From Microcebus murinus (taxonomy: Eukaryota; Chordata; Mammalia; Primates; Cheirogaleidae): a stretch of DNA of 64,000 bases. A model generated the notes under the pieces. The model searched no databases. It was not told the origin of the DNA and saw only the letters and a program-made list of their open reading frames with translations. This document shows positions 10,608 through 22,832 of the stretch, piece by piece. Location: the NCBI RefSeq assembly GCF_040939455.1, contig NC_134120.1, positions 59,005,501 to 59,069,500 of the forward strand. The letters are read 5' to 3'. A program made the translations under genes and the position numbers. Numbering within the stretch: position 1 is the first letter of the stretch; every line of letters begins with the position of its first letter.

Positions 10608-11992
10608 GCCACACATGCCACTCATGCCACACATGCCACTCATGCCACTCACGCCACACACGCCACCCACGCCACACACGCTACACACGCCACCCATGCC
10701 ACACACGCCACCCATGCCACTCATGCCACTCATGCCACTCACAACACTCATGCCACTCATGCCACACACGACACTCATGCCACTCACGCCACTCATGCCA
10801 CTCACAACACTCATGCCACTCATGCCACACATGCCACACACGCCACTCATGCCAATCACGACACTCATGCCACTCACGCCACTCATGCCACACACGCCAA
10901 TCATGCCACACATGCCACACACGCCACTCATGCCACTCACGCCACTCATGCCACACATGCCACTCATGCCACTCACGCCACTAATGCCACACACGCCACT
11001 CAAGCCACTCATGCCACACACGCCACTCATGCCACACATGCCACTCATGCCACACACGCCACTCATGCCACACATGCCACACACGCCACTCAAGCCACTC
11101 ATGCCACTCATGCCACACACGCCACTCATGCCACTCACGACACTCATGCCACAAACGCCACTCATGCCACACACGCCACTCATTCCACTCACGCCACACA
11201 CGCCACTCATGCCACACACGCCACTCATTCCACTCACGCCACACACGCCACTCATGCCACACACGCCACTCATGCCACTCACGCCATTCACGCCACACAC
11301 GCCACTCATTCCACTCACGCCACTCACGCCACTCATTCCACTCACGCCACTCACGCCACACACGCCACTCACGCCACTCATGCCACTCACGCCACACACG
11401 CCACTCATTCCACTCACGCCACTCACGCCACACACGCCACTCATTCCACTCAAGCCACTCATGCCACACACGCCACACACGCCACTCACGCCACTCATGC
11501 ACTCACGCCACACACGCCAATCATTCCACTCACGCCACTCATGCCACTCATGCCACACACGCCACTCATGCCACTCACGCCACTCACGCCACACAAGCCA
11601 CTCATGCCACTCACGCCACTCACGCAACTCATGCCACTCACGCCACTCATTCCACTCACGCCACTCACGTCACCCATGCCACTCAGGCCACCCATGCCAC
11701 TCATGCCACACACGCCACTCACGCCACACACGCCACTCACGCCACTCACACCACCCATGCCACTCACGCCACACACGCCACTCATGCCACTCACGACACT
11801 CATGCCACAAACGCCACTCATGCCACACATGCCACACACGCCACTCACGACACTCATGCCACTCATGCCACACACGCCACTCATGCCACACACGTCACTC
11901 ATGCCACACATGCCACCCATGCCACTCACGTCACCCATGCCACTCATGCCACACACGTCACTCATGCCACACACGCCACTCACGCCACACAG
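10608..11992. repeat. 9-bp minisatellite, about 154 units
   Basis: This is an uninterrupted tandem array of the 9-base unit GCCAC(A/T/C)CA(C/T). The main variants are GCCACTCAT, GCCACTCAC, GCCACACAC and GCCACACAT. Less common ones are GCCACCCAT, TCCACTCAC and GACACTCAT. Its length is 1385 bases, which is 154 units minus one base. The short unit is GCACTCAC at 11499-11506. Because the unit length is a multiple of three and holds no stop codon, long repetitive open frames run through it on both strands, for example (HAT)n forward and (GMS/GVC)n reverse. I take these as by-products. The array lies in intron 4, and its transcript-strand unit is (A/G)TG(A/T/G)GTGGC. Confidence 0.97.
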
Positions 11993-11999
11993 GCTTCCT

Positions 12000-12620
12000 G
12001 AGCAAACCCAGTCTCAGCTGCCAACGCAGGGGCCCTCGCCACTGTCGCAGAGAGAAAGGTGGCGTGACCGAATGACACACGCATTTGAGGGGGCCGGGCT
12101 GGGGTGGGGACAAGGCCCTGGTGTGGCGAGGGGGAAGCGCTGACCCGTGGGAATGCGACAGTTAGCACACGGCGGCCCCACGGGGCCAGGCTTTCCGAAG
12201 CACGCCGCCGTGTCACGTAAACCCTGCTGAGGACCTGAGATGCACGTGCTGCCACTCTCCCAGCGTCGCTGAGCAGCCGCACTCGGGCAACCCAAGCGGC
12301 GCGGCCAAGCCTGGCGGGCCCGAGAGCGGCGGCCGCCAGGGGGCGCTGCTGCCACAAGCATGGCAGGGACCGGCCTGACACAGCCGCCTGGGGTCCCAGC
12401 AAGTGGCTCAGTTAAGACCGGAGCAAAAGTTCTGTTTGCTCTGGGATGAGTGGAATTATTCGCGCTCTCCACATCTCGGTCAGGGAGACTGGGAGCAAAG
12501 GGGTCGGCAGCCTCCCTAGGGCCGGTCTCCCCACTGCAGGCTCTGCCAGGGGACCCCACGGGCCGAGGCCTGGTCCCAGGCTCAGCTGGCCAGCAGCGAC
12601 TGGCAGGTAGGGCTCATCTG
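12000..12620. other. CpG-containing single-copy intron DNA
   Basis: The right flank of the minisatellite is GC-rich with moderate CpG, including GCGGCGCGGCC-like text near 12295-12340. No element or exon was recognised. Confidence 0.45.
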
Positions 12621-12629
12621 GCCAGCTGG

Positions 12630-12760
12630 TGGGCTGAGAGCTGGAGCCTGACCCAAACCTCTCGTCTGCTGTGTGTTCTGGGACAAGTTACCTCACTGTC
12701 CTGGGCTCCCCATCTGCAAAATGGGCACAATGGCAGCGCCTAGCGTGGAGCTGGGGGGAG
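12630..12760 (+). mobile_element. MIR SINE
   Basis: MIR core landmarks are GTTCTGGGACAAGTTACCTC, then CCCATCTGCAAAATGGGCAC, which match the family's TGACCTTGGGCAAGTTACTT and CATCTGTAAAATGGG blocks in forward orientation. Confidence 0.75.
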
Positions 12761-13019
12761 GGGCCTGTCCATGCCAGTGCAGGCCGGGCGTGGAGTCAGA
12801 GACCCCAAATGCTCCTTGTCCTTGTCTCTGCTGCGATGGTGATAAAGATGGAGCATGACGCCAGCCCTGGGCCAGCTGGCCCACCTGCAAGGGCAGGCTC
12901 GTGCCCCCAGGGGATCTGGCTGCAGCCCAGCCTTCTCAGCGGCCCAGAGGGGGCTCCTGCTCAGAGCGGCCCTCCCAGACAGGCACGCAATGGGACGGCA
13001 TAAACAGGACATGCGGTGG

Positions 13020-13245
13020 CTCAGGAGGGCAGGACGTGTTTCTCCAGCTCAGCACTGCTGACATTTGGGGCCAAATGATTCTGTCGTTGGGGGAGGCTGC
13101 CCTGCGTGTGGGGATGCCTGGCTCTACCTGCCAGAAGCCAGTGTCACCCCTCCCATGGCTGCGACAACCAAAGTCTCTCCAGACATTGCCAGATGTCCCC
13201 TGGGTCGGGGAGGGGCAAAATCACCCTTGTTTGGGAGCAGGTGTA
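13020..13245 (+). mobile_element. hAT-type non-autonomous DNA transposon (MER family)
   Basis: Landmarks are CTGACATTTGGGGCCAAATGA, then CCCATGGCTGCGACAACCAA and CTCTCCAGACATTGCCAGATG with TCCCCTGGGTC. These match a common mammalian MER-type hAT fossil. I am sure of the class but not of the subfamily name. Confidence 0.7.
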
Positions 13246-13904
13246 TGAGGGACGCCCTTGGGGAGGCAAGGGGCCTGGAATGTGAAGCTTGTGCTCCCCG
13301 CCCTGCCAGAGGCGGCGGCTCGCCCCGGGGCCAGCGCCCTCGCTGTCAAGGCGGCTGTAACAGTGGCCCCACAGGGCCGTGGTGAGGTGAGGGGTGATGT
13401 CATGTGCAGGGCTTCAGGCAGTGCCTGTCCCCAGAAAGGCTCCACAAACAGCAACTTGCACGAATGTCACTGCTGGGATTTTGCAGGTCCCCTCTTACTG
13501 GGGAATCTAAGGTCCCATGACATTAAATTACTTGTGAAAGGTCCCACAAATATTAACAAAGCCGGAATGAACAACCAGAATAAGGCCCCACAGCCCCTGC
13601 TCTGGGAACACACGCTCTACCATGTTCCCCGGGGCTGAATGCAGCGTGGCTCCCTGAGGGTGGGGCTCTTGTGGGCCCGGCGGGGCACCTGCCCAGATCT
13701 CTTCCCGACAGGCCTCTGGGAACCACAGCAAGAGGGCAGGAAGGCACGCCTTCATTTCTCGCTGGACTTGCCTCTATCATTGAAGCATTTTGATTCCAGC
13801 CACCCTCCCAGAACCCTGGGAAGCTACCAGAACAGGACTCTCAGTGACCTCCCAAGGCCTGCGCATGGCCAGGCTGTGGGGACCCAGGGAAGTAGGCGCC
13901 TGCT

Positions 13905-14255
13905 GTGTTCTGAATTCGTATGTTGACAGCTACTTTCCAATGCAATAGTACCAGGAAATGGGGGCCTTGGGAGGCGATTAGGTCATGAGGGTGGAGCCCC
14001 CATGAACTGGATCAGCGCCATTATAAACGAGGCCTGCGGAAGCCTATTCACCCTTCTGTCACGTGAGGACTCAGAGAGAAGGCGCCGTCTGAGGAATGGG
14101 CCCTCACCAGACACCGAATCTGCTGGCGTCTTGCTCTTAGACTCCTCAGCCTCCAGAGCTGTGAGGAGTCGGTTCCCACTGGTTATAATTACCAGTCTAA
14201 GGTATTTTTGTTGGAGCAGCCTGCGTGTACTAAGACACCTCCCAAGGGTAGTGCC
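13905..14255 (+). repeat. LTR-like interspersed repeat, copy 1
   Basis: Key blocks are GGGCCTTGGGAGGCGATTAG with GTCATGAGGGTGGAGCC, then CGCCATTATAAACGAGGCC, CCCTCACCAGACACCGAATC, CTCAGCCTCCAGAGCTGTG, and a tail ending GTGTACTAAGACACC. Two further copies of the same family occur at about 25.2 and 63.5 kb. It resembles MaLR-type LTRs, but the subfamily is not certain. The element is decayed and non-coding. Confidence 0.65.
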
Positions 14256-14259
14256 CAGC

Positions 14260-16200
14260 CCTAATGCCTCCTCTGTCATTCTCTGGACCCAGGCAGGCCA
14301 GTGTCAGGAGGTGGGACAAAGATGACCAGAGCTGGCCATCATGCCTGGGACCACCATCAGGCACCCAGACGCTTGAGAGGCTAGGACCTGTCCCTGGGGT
14401 GAGGAGTGGGGTACACTTGGCCCCCAGTACCCGTCTCAGGGCCCTCCATGTGTCCTCCCAGACCCTGGCTCCCCACCTTCCTGCACAGACACTGTGCCGC
14501 TGCTCTGAGGCCAACGCCCTGAGGGGCTGGCAGGTGCACAGGCTGAGCCCTCACCCTGAGCTCACCCTGAGCACCTCTCTTCTACTCCCTTCCACTGCGA
14601 TACTCGGTCAGAATTTCTCAGACCTTTCACCCCCACTGCTGGAAAATTCCAACCAGCATTCCAACCACTTTGTCTTGGCCTGGTCTTTCACAGCAAGACA
14701 CTCTATGTCCTTCTCTGCTGGTCCCCAAGTCTCTGATTTCCATGTGCTTTGATTTTCAGCATCCTAGGAAATATTTAACATGAGAACAGTTGAGTAGCTT
14801 TGGTACCTTCTCAAAAAATCAATTGAAAAGCCAGTTGCTACGCAACCCCGAGTGCTGCCGGCGCTCTGCTCCCTGGCTGATGGCATATTGTATAAAATAA
14901 GATAATCTGTTTTATGTTTTTATTTTTTAGGAAATGGAGAAAAATGTCGTTTTAGGAAAAACTTGAGATAACTCAGAGGCTTCTCATAAGCTGGAAGACA
15001 AACAACATGTCACTCACACAAGTGCTACCAATTTTATCCCCGCTGGAGCCTGGTGGAGCCTGGGTGGGGGAACTGGTCTAATTCTGTCCCAGTCAGGAAT
15101 GAGTGACAGGGTCTGAATACCTGGGCCACTTCCTGCTCAGCTCTGGGTCGCGGCCTCACACCCTGACCTTGGGGCACAGCTCAGGGCCCTCCTGGCTTTG
15201 CCATGCTCAAATTCTTCCATAGCTTCATTCTTGGACAGGAAACCTATGGTCCCTTGAAAAGCAGCTCATCAGAATTCACCCTCACTGTGAGCCAAACTCT
15301 GCCCCCAGAACCCCATCTGGACGCCTGGCGTTGCTTTTCTGTAAACAAGCAGACTCCATTCCCCTAGCCACGGACACTGTGCCTCCTGCCCCCAAGGTCT
15401 CGGCTGGGAAGTCCCCCCACCCTGCCACCACGCTGTGTTCCTTGGTGGTGCCCACCACTCTGACGTCATCCTTACTGCTCTGCTGACCCGACAGGGAGCT
15501 CCTGCCACACTCCTGGCCCACACGTGTCCCTAGGATCAAGCGGTGCAGTCAGAGCAGCTGCTTGGGAGACCAGCGGCTCTGGGCTGGCCGGAAGCCTTAG
15601 GGCTCCCAGGATACATCTCCTCCCGCGCCCACCACACCCTCAGAGACCTGAAGACAGGCCTTGTCCCCGTCTACTCCCCAGTGCTATGCGAAGGGGCATC
15701 TGTGGCCCGTGGACACAAAGTGTCACTGTCACAAGGAGATCAGTACGAGAATCGGGAACTTTATAGCAACTGGAGGAGGTGAATTTATGTCTATGGAATT
15801 AGCAAACAACCAGGAATTTTTGTACATCACGGTTGGTCTTTGTCACTTTGCCTTTTCTAATAATTCATTTTCAATGTATTTTACAGAAGTATTGGTCTAT
15901 AACGGATTAGAAAGGGGGCTCGAAGTGCCCAGGTCTTCAGTGTTGAGGCACCGGCTCGGCACCCTGGGCCTGCAGCTGCTCCCGGCCGGCCTCTCTCCTC
16001 GTCACCGGATGGCCCGGGTCGGTGGGGGCCCCTCCTTGCCCTGCGTCCAGGACTCGCAGTCCTCAACTGTGCCCAGCCCACCACAGAGGTGAGGTGCAAA
16101 GGGAAAGCATGAATTCACGTCTGCCTTCCTCAAATCCGGAACAAGATGCTGAGTGTGGCAGAGCCCTGCGGCATGCTACAGTGCTGGCGTTAGTTCAACA
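14260..16200. other. Mixed single-copy intron DNA
   Basis: No coding exon was recognised. An AT-rich, possibly conserved stretch lies at about 14750-15000 and another at about 15775-15900. The rest is GC-rich and unassigned. Confidence 0.4.
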
Positions 16201-16209
16201 ATATCATTT

Positions 16210-17885
16210 TTAAGTGATTTTTTAAAATGTAAACTAGTTTTTCACAAAATAAAAATGCCCTGTTTTGCTTATAAAAGAAACCTGCTCATCATAATAAATT
16301 AAGAAAATTCAGTAAAGTATAAAGAAAATAATAATTCATTAGCTTACTGCCCAGAGATAAAATGTTAACATTTGATGTATTTCTTCCAGTCTTTTCTGTA
16401 TATATATTTGTACAAAAAATTGAGAACATACTGTAAAATTATATCCTGCTTTTCAAACAACAAACTAAACTCCATGCTGTAACCATTTCCCAATGCCATC
16501 AAATATGCTTTGAAAACACCAAGCCTAATACATTACCACACAGATTTACCTTTATTTAACTGGACCCTATTACTGGATAATATGGGTTGTTTCCTGTTGT
16601 TTGCATTTAGAAATGAGGCCATGATAGTTCACTTATTCCTAAAACGTGGTCCACAGCTGTGACAACTGCTTTGGGACAGAGTCAGAGAAAACATCAAGAA
16701 CCTTTTAAAGGGCAGTGATAAATATTATTACATTTCCTTGGAGAAATGTGTACACATTTATACTCATACCAGAAGAGTGTGCCTGCTTCATGCACCCAGA
16801 CCAGCAAAAACCCCTCTTCTTAATCTTAACAGAGTTGGTCTTTTATAAATGGTATATTATGTTTCTTTAATTATAGTAAAGTTAGATATTTTTACATACA
16901 GTATTTTTTCTTCTGCTGTTTCCTTCTATTGCCAACTTTGTTTTTCCCATGAATTAGAGGAGGTCTTCAGATATTAGGATATCTTTGTCATATTGGAAAT
17001 GGCTTTCCTGTTTGCCTTTGTGTTTTGTTGACAGAAGTTTTATATTTTAAGTATTCATATATATCTACCTTTCCCTTTACAATTCCGTCTATTGGATTTT
17101 ATGCTCAGAAAGCCCTTGACAACCAATATTTTATTTTTGATTTGTGTGGTTTAAATAAATGAATGTTATATTGGCTTATATTTATCACATGATAATTTAA
17201 TTTGCTATTTATTAAGTTCAGATGCATCATATATTTATTTATAACACAATGGCCAATTCTCTTTGTATTTATCATGTTAGGTTACCTATTAGAGCGGTAT
17301 TTCCAGGTTTCCATTTTATTCAACTGATCTGTCCATTAATCCTTATGCAAATCCAACATGATTTTAATTATTTTCACTTTCTAAGATGTTTGAGTTACAC
17401 TCTTTCTATTTGCTTGGCTTTCAAGGCTTTCCCAGCTGTTCTTGATGATGTTTCTAGATGGACCCTAAAATCATTCCATCATGTTTTCACTTATTAATCT
17501 GGGAAAAATCAGCATTTCTATTATAAGTGTATCTGGTCTGCCCATAAGGAACAGTGTGTGTCTCTCTACTTTCTTCCTATCATCGGCCATGTGCAGTTTT
17601 CTTCCTGTAAGTTCTGTGTCTGTCTTATTAGGACTATTCTGGGTATTCTGTATTTTTGGTTACTATCATAAAGGGTATTTTCCCCTGCCTATTATCCCTG
17701 CTACCAAGGCATTGTTGGTTCACAGAGAAGTTATTGATTTTTTTCTATAGTTGTCTTATATTTGGCCATGTCGCTAAACTCCTTTATTAACTCTACAGGT
17801 TTTACAATGGACTCTTTTGGGTTTTCCAGATATATAATTAATAAAGAACAATTATAATTTGTTCTTTCCCAATATTAGTTTCATG
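16210..17885 (-). mobile_element. LINE-1 (old) fragments, gene-sense orientation
   Basis: The plus strand reads as reverse-complement L1. Blocks are TTAACATTTGATGTATTTCT near 16365, then GGATAATATGGGTTGTTTCC near 16575, TCAACTGATCTGTCCATTAA near 17318 and AATCAGCATTTCTATTATAA near 17508. The order fits one or two old L1 copies running right to left. The frames are broken. Subsegment 16660-16900 is less clear. Confidence 0.65.
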
Positions 17886-18479
17886 TCACATGAAACTTAC
17901 TAGAATATCCAGAATCACGGTGACAAGTCCACGTGTCTTGTCTTTGTTTCTGACTTCACTGTGGCTGCCCGCATGGGCACTTCCCGAAGCCAGCTCTGCA
18001 CGATGCAATGACGGGGGGAAGCGGGTTCCTCTGAGAAACGGGGTTGAGGGGCTGTGTCCTGGCCCACCCCCAAGAGCCCCCATTTCCACAGCAGCATCTC
18101 TGGCAGCTGTGCAGCAGGAATGCCTGTCTCCCTCTGCATCTCCCAGACGTACTTGATCAGAGCCCCTCTGTTTTCTCACGTAAACATCTATTCCCATCCC
18201 AAGAATTAGCTGTGCGGAACGTTTTTAGGGAAATGTGTTCCTTTTTCCACTTTTAAATAAAATTTTGGTTGTTATGTTACCATCTGTTTCTGGTTTTCTT
18301 ATATTTTTTAAAACAAGGAGATAGCCTGCACGGGGCTATGGAGCCAGTCGCCCCTCGCCCAGCTCCAGCCTCCTTCCCGGCGCCCGCAGTCAGCAAGCTC
18401 CTGCCGCCGGTGTCCAGAGTTCCCTGCAGGGCTCCGGACCCGCATCCGCCTCTTCCTAGCCACCCCAGCTGGATGGCAC

Positions 18480-19010
18480 CAGACACCTCAAGCTCAGCAT
18501 GTCTCAACTGAACTCTTCAGCTTCTCCCCACCACCGCTTCTCCTCCTGTCCCATCTCAGAGGCCAGCGTCGCCAGCTACCTGGCTGAGTGCTCCTCTGCC
18601 TTCACCCGCATCGCAATTTGGCCTCTTCTGTCCTCCTTTCTCCATCCCTGGAGCCACGGGCCCAGTCCAGCCTCCATCATCCTCTCTTGGGTGGCGTTTG
18701 CACCCTCCTGAGCCACTGCTCCCCCTGCCACTTCCACACAAGGAGGCCAGGGGTCATCTTAGATGTGCACATCACATCGTGCTCTGTTGAAACTCCGCAG
18801 CAGGAGGTGCGGGGCTCTGCTCCTTGGGATCTGCGCCTTCTGGCTCTGTGGCAGCAGGCGTGCTGTCCCCACCCTTGCGCTCTTCCCTGCAGCCCCGTCT
18901 GCCCTCTCTCCCTCCCAGCCTGTGCACTTGGGGCCCCCTGGGCTGGTGCTTTCCCCTTCACTGGAACACCCCTTAGTCCTCACTAAGCACCGCTTCCCCG
19001 GCCACTTTCC
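18480..19010 (+). mobile_element. Possible LINE-2 fragments
   Basis: Diffuse similarity to old L2 3' regions, for example CTGCTCCCCCTGCCACTTCC and CACTGGAACACCCCTTAGTC with CTCACTAAGCACCGCTTCCC. The divergence is high, so this is a weak call. Confidence 0.35.
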
Positions 19011-19179
19011 CTGGCCTCGCAAGCAAAGCCGCCGGCCGCTGCAGCTCCCTGCGCCCGAGCCGCCCGCTCCCACCTCCCGGCCGCGCCGCCTTCCGGAAGC
19101 GGGCCTGAGCACAGGCGTGTCCGGGAGTGTTCCCAGCACACACAGCCCTTCAAAAGGGTTTGTCAGATGATGAGTTTTG

Positions 19180-19340
19180 TCATTTGGAAACTGATGTGAT
19201 GAATTTTATGAAGAGATTTCTTGATATCAAACAATTTCCACATCCCTAGGATAAGCCCTATTTGATCATGGTGGAAGTTTCTCTTTACGCATTATTCAAT
19301 CAAACTCCCAATGTCTTAGGGTTTTTACCTCTATTTTTAG
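19180..19340 (-). mobile_element. LINE-1 ORF2 fragment
   Basis: ATTTCCACATCCCTAGGATA followed by GCCCTATTTGATCATGGTGG is the reverse complement of a well-known L1 ORF2 region (TTGATCATGGTGGAT). Confidence 0.65.
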
Positions 19341-19454
19341 AAGGGAGACATTCTGTGCTTTGTCTTGGACATGCAACCTTTGGCAGCTTTGGGTTTAAGG
19401 GTCACATTGACTACAAAAAAATGAATTGGGTAGATTTCAGAACATATGAGTCAT

Positions 19455-19477
19455 ATACTCTATACAATATAGAGTAT
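19455..19477. repeat. 10-bp AT-rich hairpin
   Basis: ATACTCTATA at 19455-19464 pairs exactly with TATAGAGTAT at 19468-19477 around a three-base loop, CAA. Confidence 0.8.
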
Positions 19478-20559
19478 TATATTATCTTTGCTTAATAATT
19501 CCTTTTAAACGATTAAGAATTCACTGGCAAAAGTAGATTATGTGACTGTATTCAAAGGTAACTTTAGGATAACTTTGGAAAAGGTGAAGAACTTGAGTTC
19601 CTTCCATGATTATGGGGCTTATGCTGTATTCTACGTATTTTGGAGTCAGCTTTGAAATATTCACGTTTCCCCAGGAAATCCTCAATTTCCCCAGGATTTC
19701 CAGATCCCTGACACAGAGATCCTCAAATTGTCACCTTCAGGGTTTGACTCTCTTCTGCAAATGCTCTGACTGTGGTCACATGGTCCTACCTACCTGTGGC
19801 AGTTAAGGAAAAAGAGAAAAAGCAAAAGAAGTGGCTCAAGGTAGGGACAATTTAGCATAGAGCACGCCAAGGAGCAGCTAATAAAGGAGGCTTTGTTTCA
19901 TTAAGTGTTAAGACTGGGAAGGGGAAAGCCACTTTTTAGGCCAAATACGACCCAAAGCTGTGCCAGCCCTGGTGAGAAACTAACCCTACACAATTTTCGA
20001 ATTTTTCTTTTTAATCAATATGGGAGCCACTGGGGGAAAGGCCAGCTGCCATCCGGCACCCAGACTTGTCACTCTGATGGGCTTTTCTCCCCTTTCTACC
20101 TCCAGGACTAGAAGTTTCCCACTTTTGGAAACTTCCAAAAGGGGATGTGACTGTGCCCATCTCTCAGGCCAAAGGTCTGAACTTCCTAAGACACCAAAGG
20201 ATCCTGGCCAGGAACAGATGGACCTGGCCTGGGGAGGGAGAGGACCAGAGAGAGGACTGGAGAGAGGGGAGGAGAGGAATATGCTGAGGGGACACTTCAC
20301 TGGAGGTGAGGGAGAGTCGCATGGGACAGTCCAAAGATCCCTGCCTGGGTATGAAGCACTGGAACCAGACTGCCAGCCCCTGTGTCTGTGTGGTCCAAAG
20401 GCCACCACCACAAACTGGGGACAGAGGCTCAGGGGCCTCTCCCAGCTCTTCTACCTGCATCCGCCTGTGAAGGGCCTGCACCTCCCTCCTCCACCCACCA
20501 CCACGGGGCATCCCAGCTAGGATGGCCCTGAGTTCTTTCACCTCTGCATCTCAGTGTAG

Positions 20560-21620
20560 GTTACAATATCCTTTCTAGACTTTTAGTGTGAGCCTCTTAT
20601 CTTTTTTTCTAGATTAAATATCCCAGAGGTTTGCTTTTCCCAAAGCTCTCTTCTTGATTGATTCTATTGTTTCTGTTCTCTAATTTATTAATTTCTGCTT
20701 TTTCTAAATTATTTCCTTATTTTTGCTCTCCTTAGTTTCTTTGGTTCTGTTGCTATTAAAATTAGTGCTAGCATATTGCTTCGAATGCAGGGTTAACTTG
20801 TTTTCATTCTTTTATGTGTGATTTTGGAAAACATTTGTGAATATGCCTCTGAATACAGCTTTAGCCATATCCCATAAGATTTGATATGTAGTGTTCTTGT
20901 TTTTATTAATTTTCCAGTCTGCAACTGCAGTTCTAATATTCTCTTTCCTTGTACTTTAAAAAAAATTTTTCAAATGGATTGGATTTTTTTAGGTTTATAA
21001 ATTCTACCCCCACTCCTGCCCACAGTTCCAGGGCACTTAGTCAGAGAACATAGCCTAAATAGCTTTTATTGTATAAAATTCACTGAAATTTTCTTTATCA
21101 CCCAAAATATTTTTGTAATTCTATGATTCCTCAAAAAGAAGGTACATATTTTTTTTGTTTTTCTGTAGCACAAGGAAAAATAACATAACTACTAATTTAA
21201 CTTTACTTGTATTATTCTAAATTTCTATTCCTTTTAATATCTCATCTGTTAAAAGCTTTGAAAAGGATATTAAAGACTCCCATGGTTAGGTTTTTGCCAA
21301 TTTCTTCTTTGTTCTAATGATTTGCTTTGGAATATTTTATCTTCTTGGGGTTCATAAAGGTCCACAACTGGTGTCCCCCCTATGGCTGCCTCACTTTAGA
21401 GCGACATGCTTGGCAGGTGTAAGGAGAATGCGCTCAAGGTCTACTTTTCCTGGGATTCATTCTGCCATGTCAGCACTTCATTGTCATTTTTACACTGAGT
21501 GCCTTATAAGTTGTGTGTGGTTTGATTTTATTTTCGAGACTGAGATTCTCTGTCTTTGAACAGAGGAGTTTAACTTTTTATGTAATTAGCACATCTGCTG
21601 TGTTTGATCTTGCCATAATT
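20560..21620 (-). mobile_element. LINE-1 fragment, gene-sense orientation
   Basis: Reverse-complement L1 landmarks are TTAATTTCTGCTTTTTCTAA near 20688, TACAGCTTTAGCCATATCCC near 20856, GTGTTCTTGTTTTTATTAAT near 20891, TATTAAAGACTCCCATG near 21268 and GACTGAGATTCTCTGTCTTTG near 21538. It may be the continuation of the fragment at 19.2 kb after an insertion. Confidence 0.65.
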
Positions 21621-21629
21621 TGATTTTCT

Positions 21630-22832
<1,203 letters not shown>

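Noticed and set aside
10608..11992. CRISPR-like periodic array
   Set aside because: The units are contiguous 9-mers with no unique spacers, and the genome is a primate.
10566..12143. A 525-codon plus-strand open frame of His-Ala-Thr repeats
   Set aside because: It is a direct product of the 9-base tandem array. Other frames and the other strand are equally open, and there is no family or splice support.
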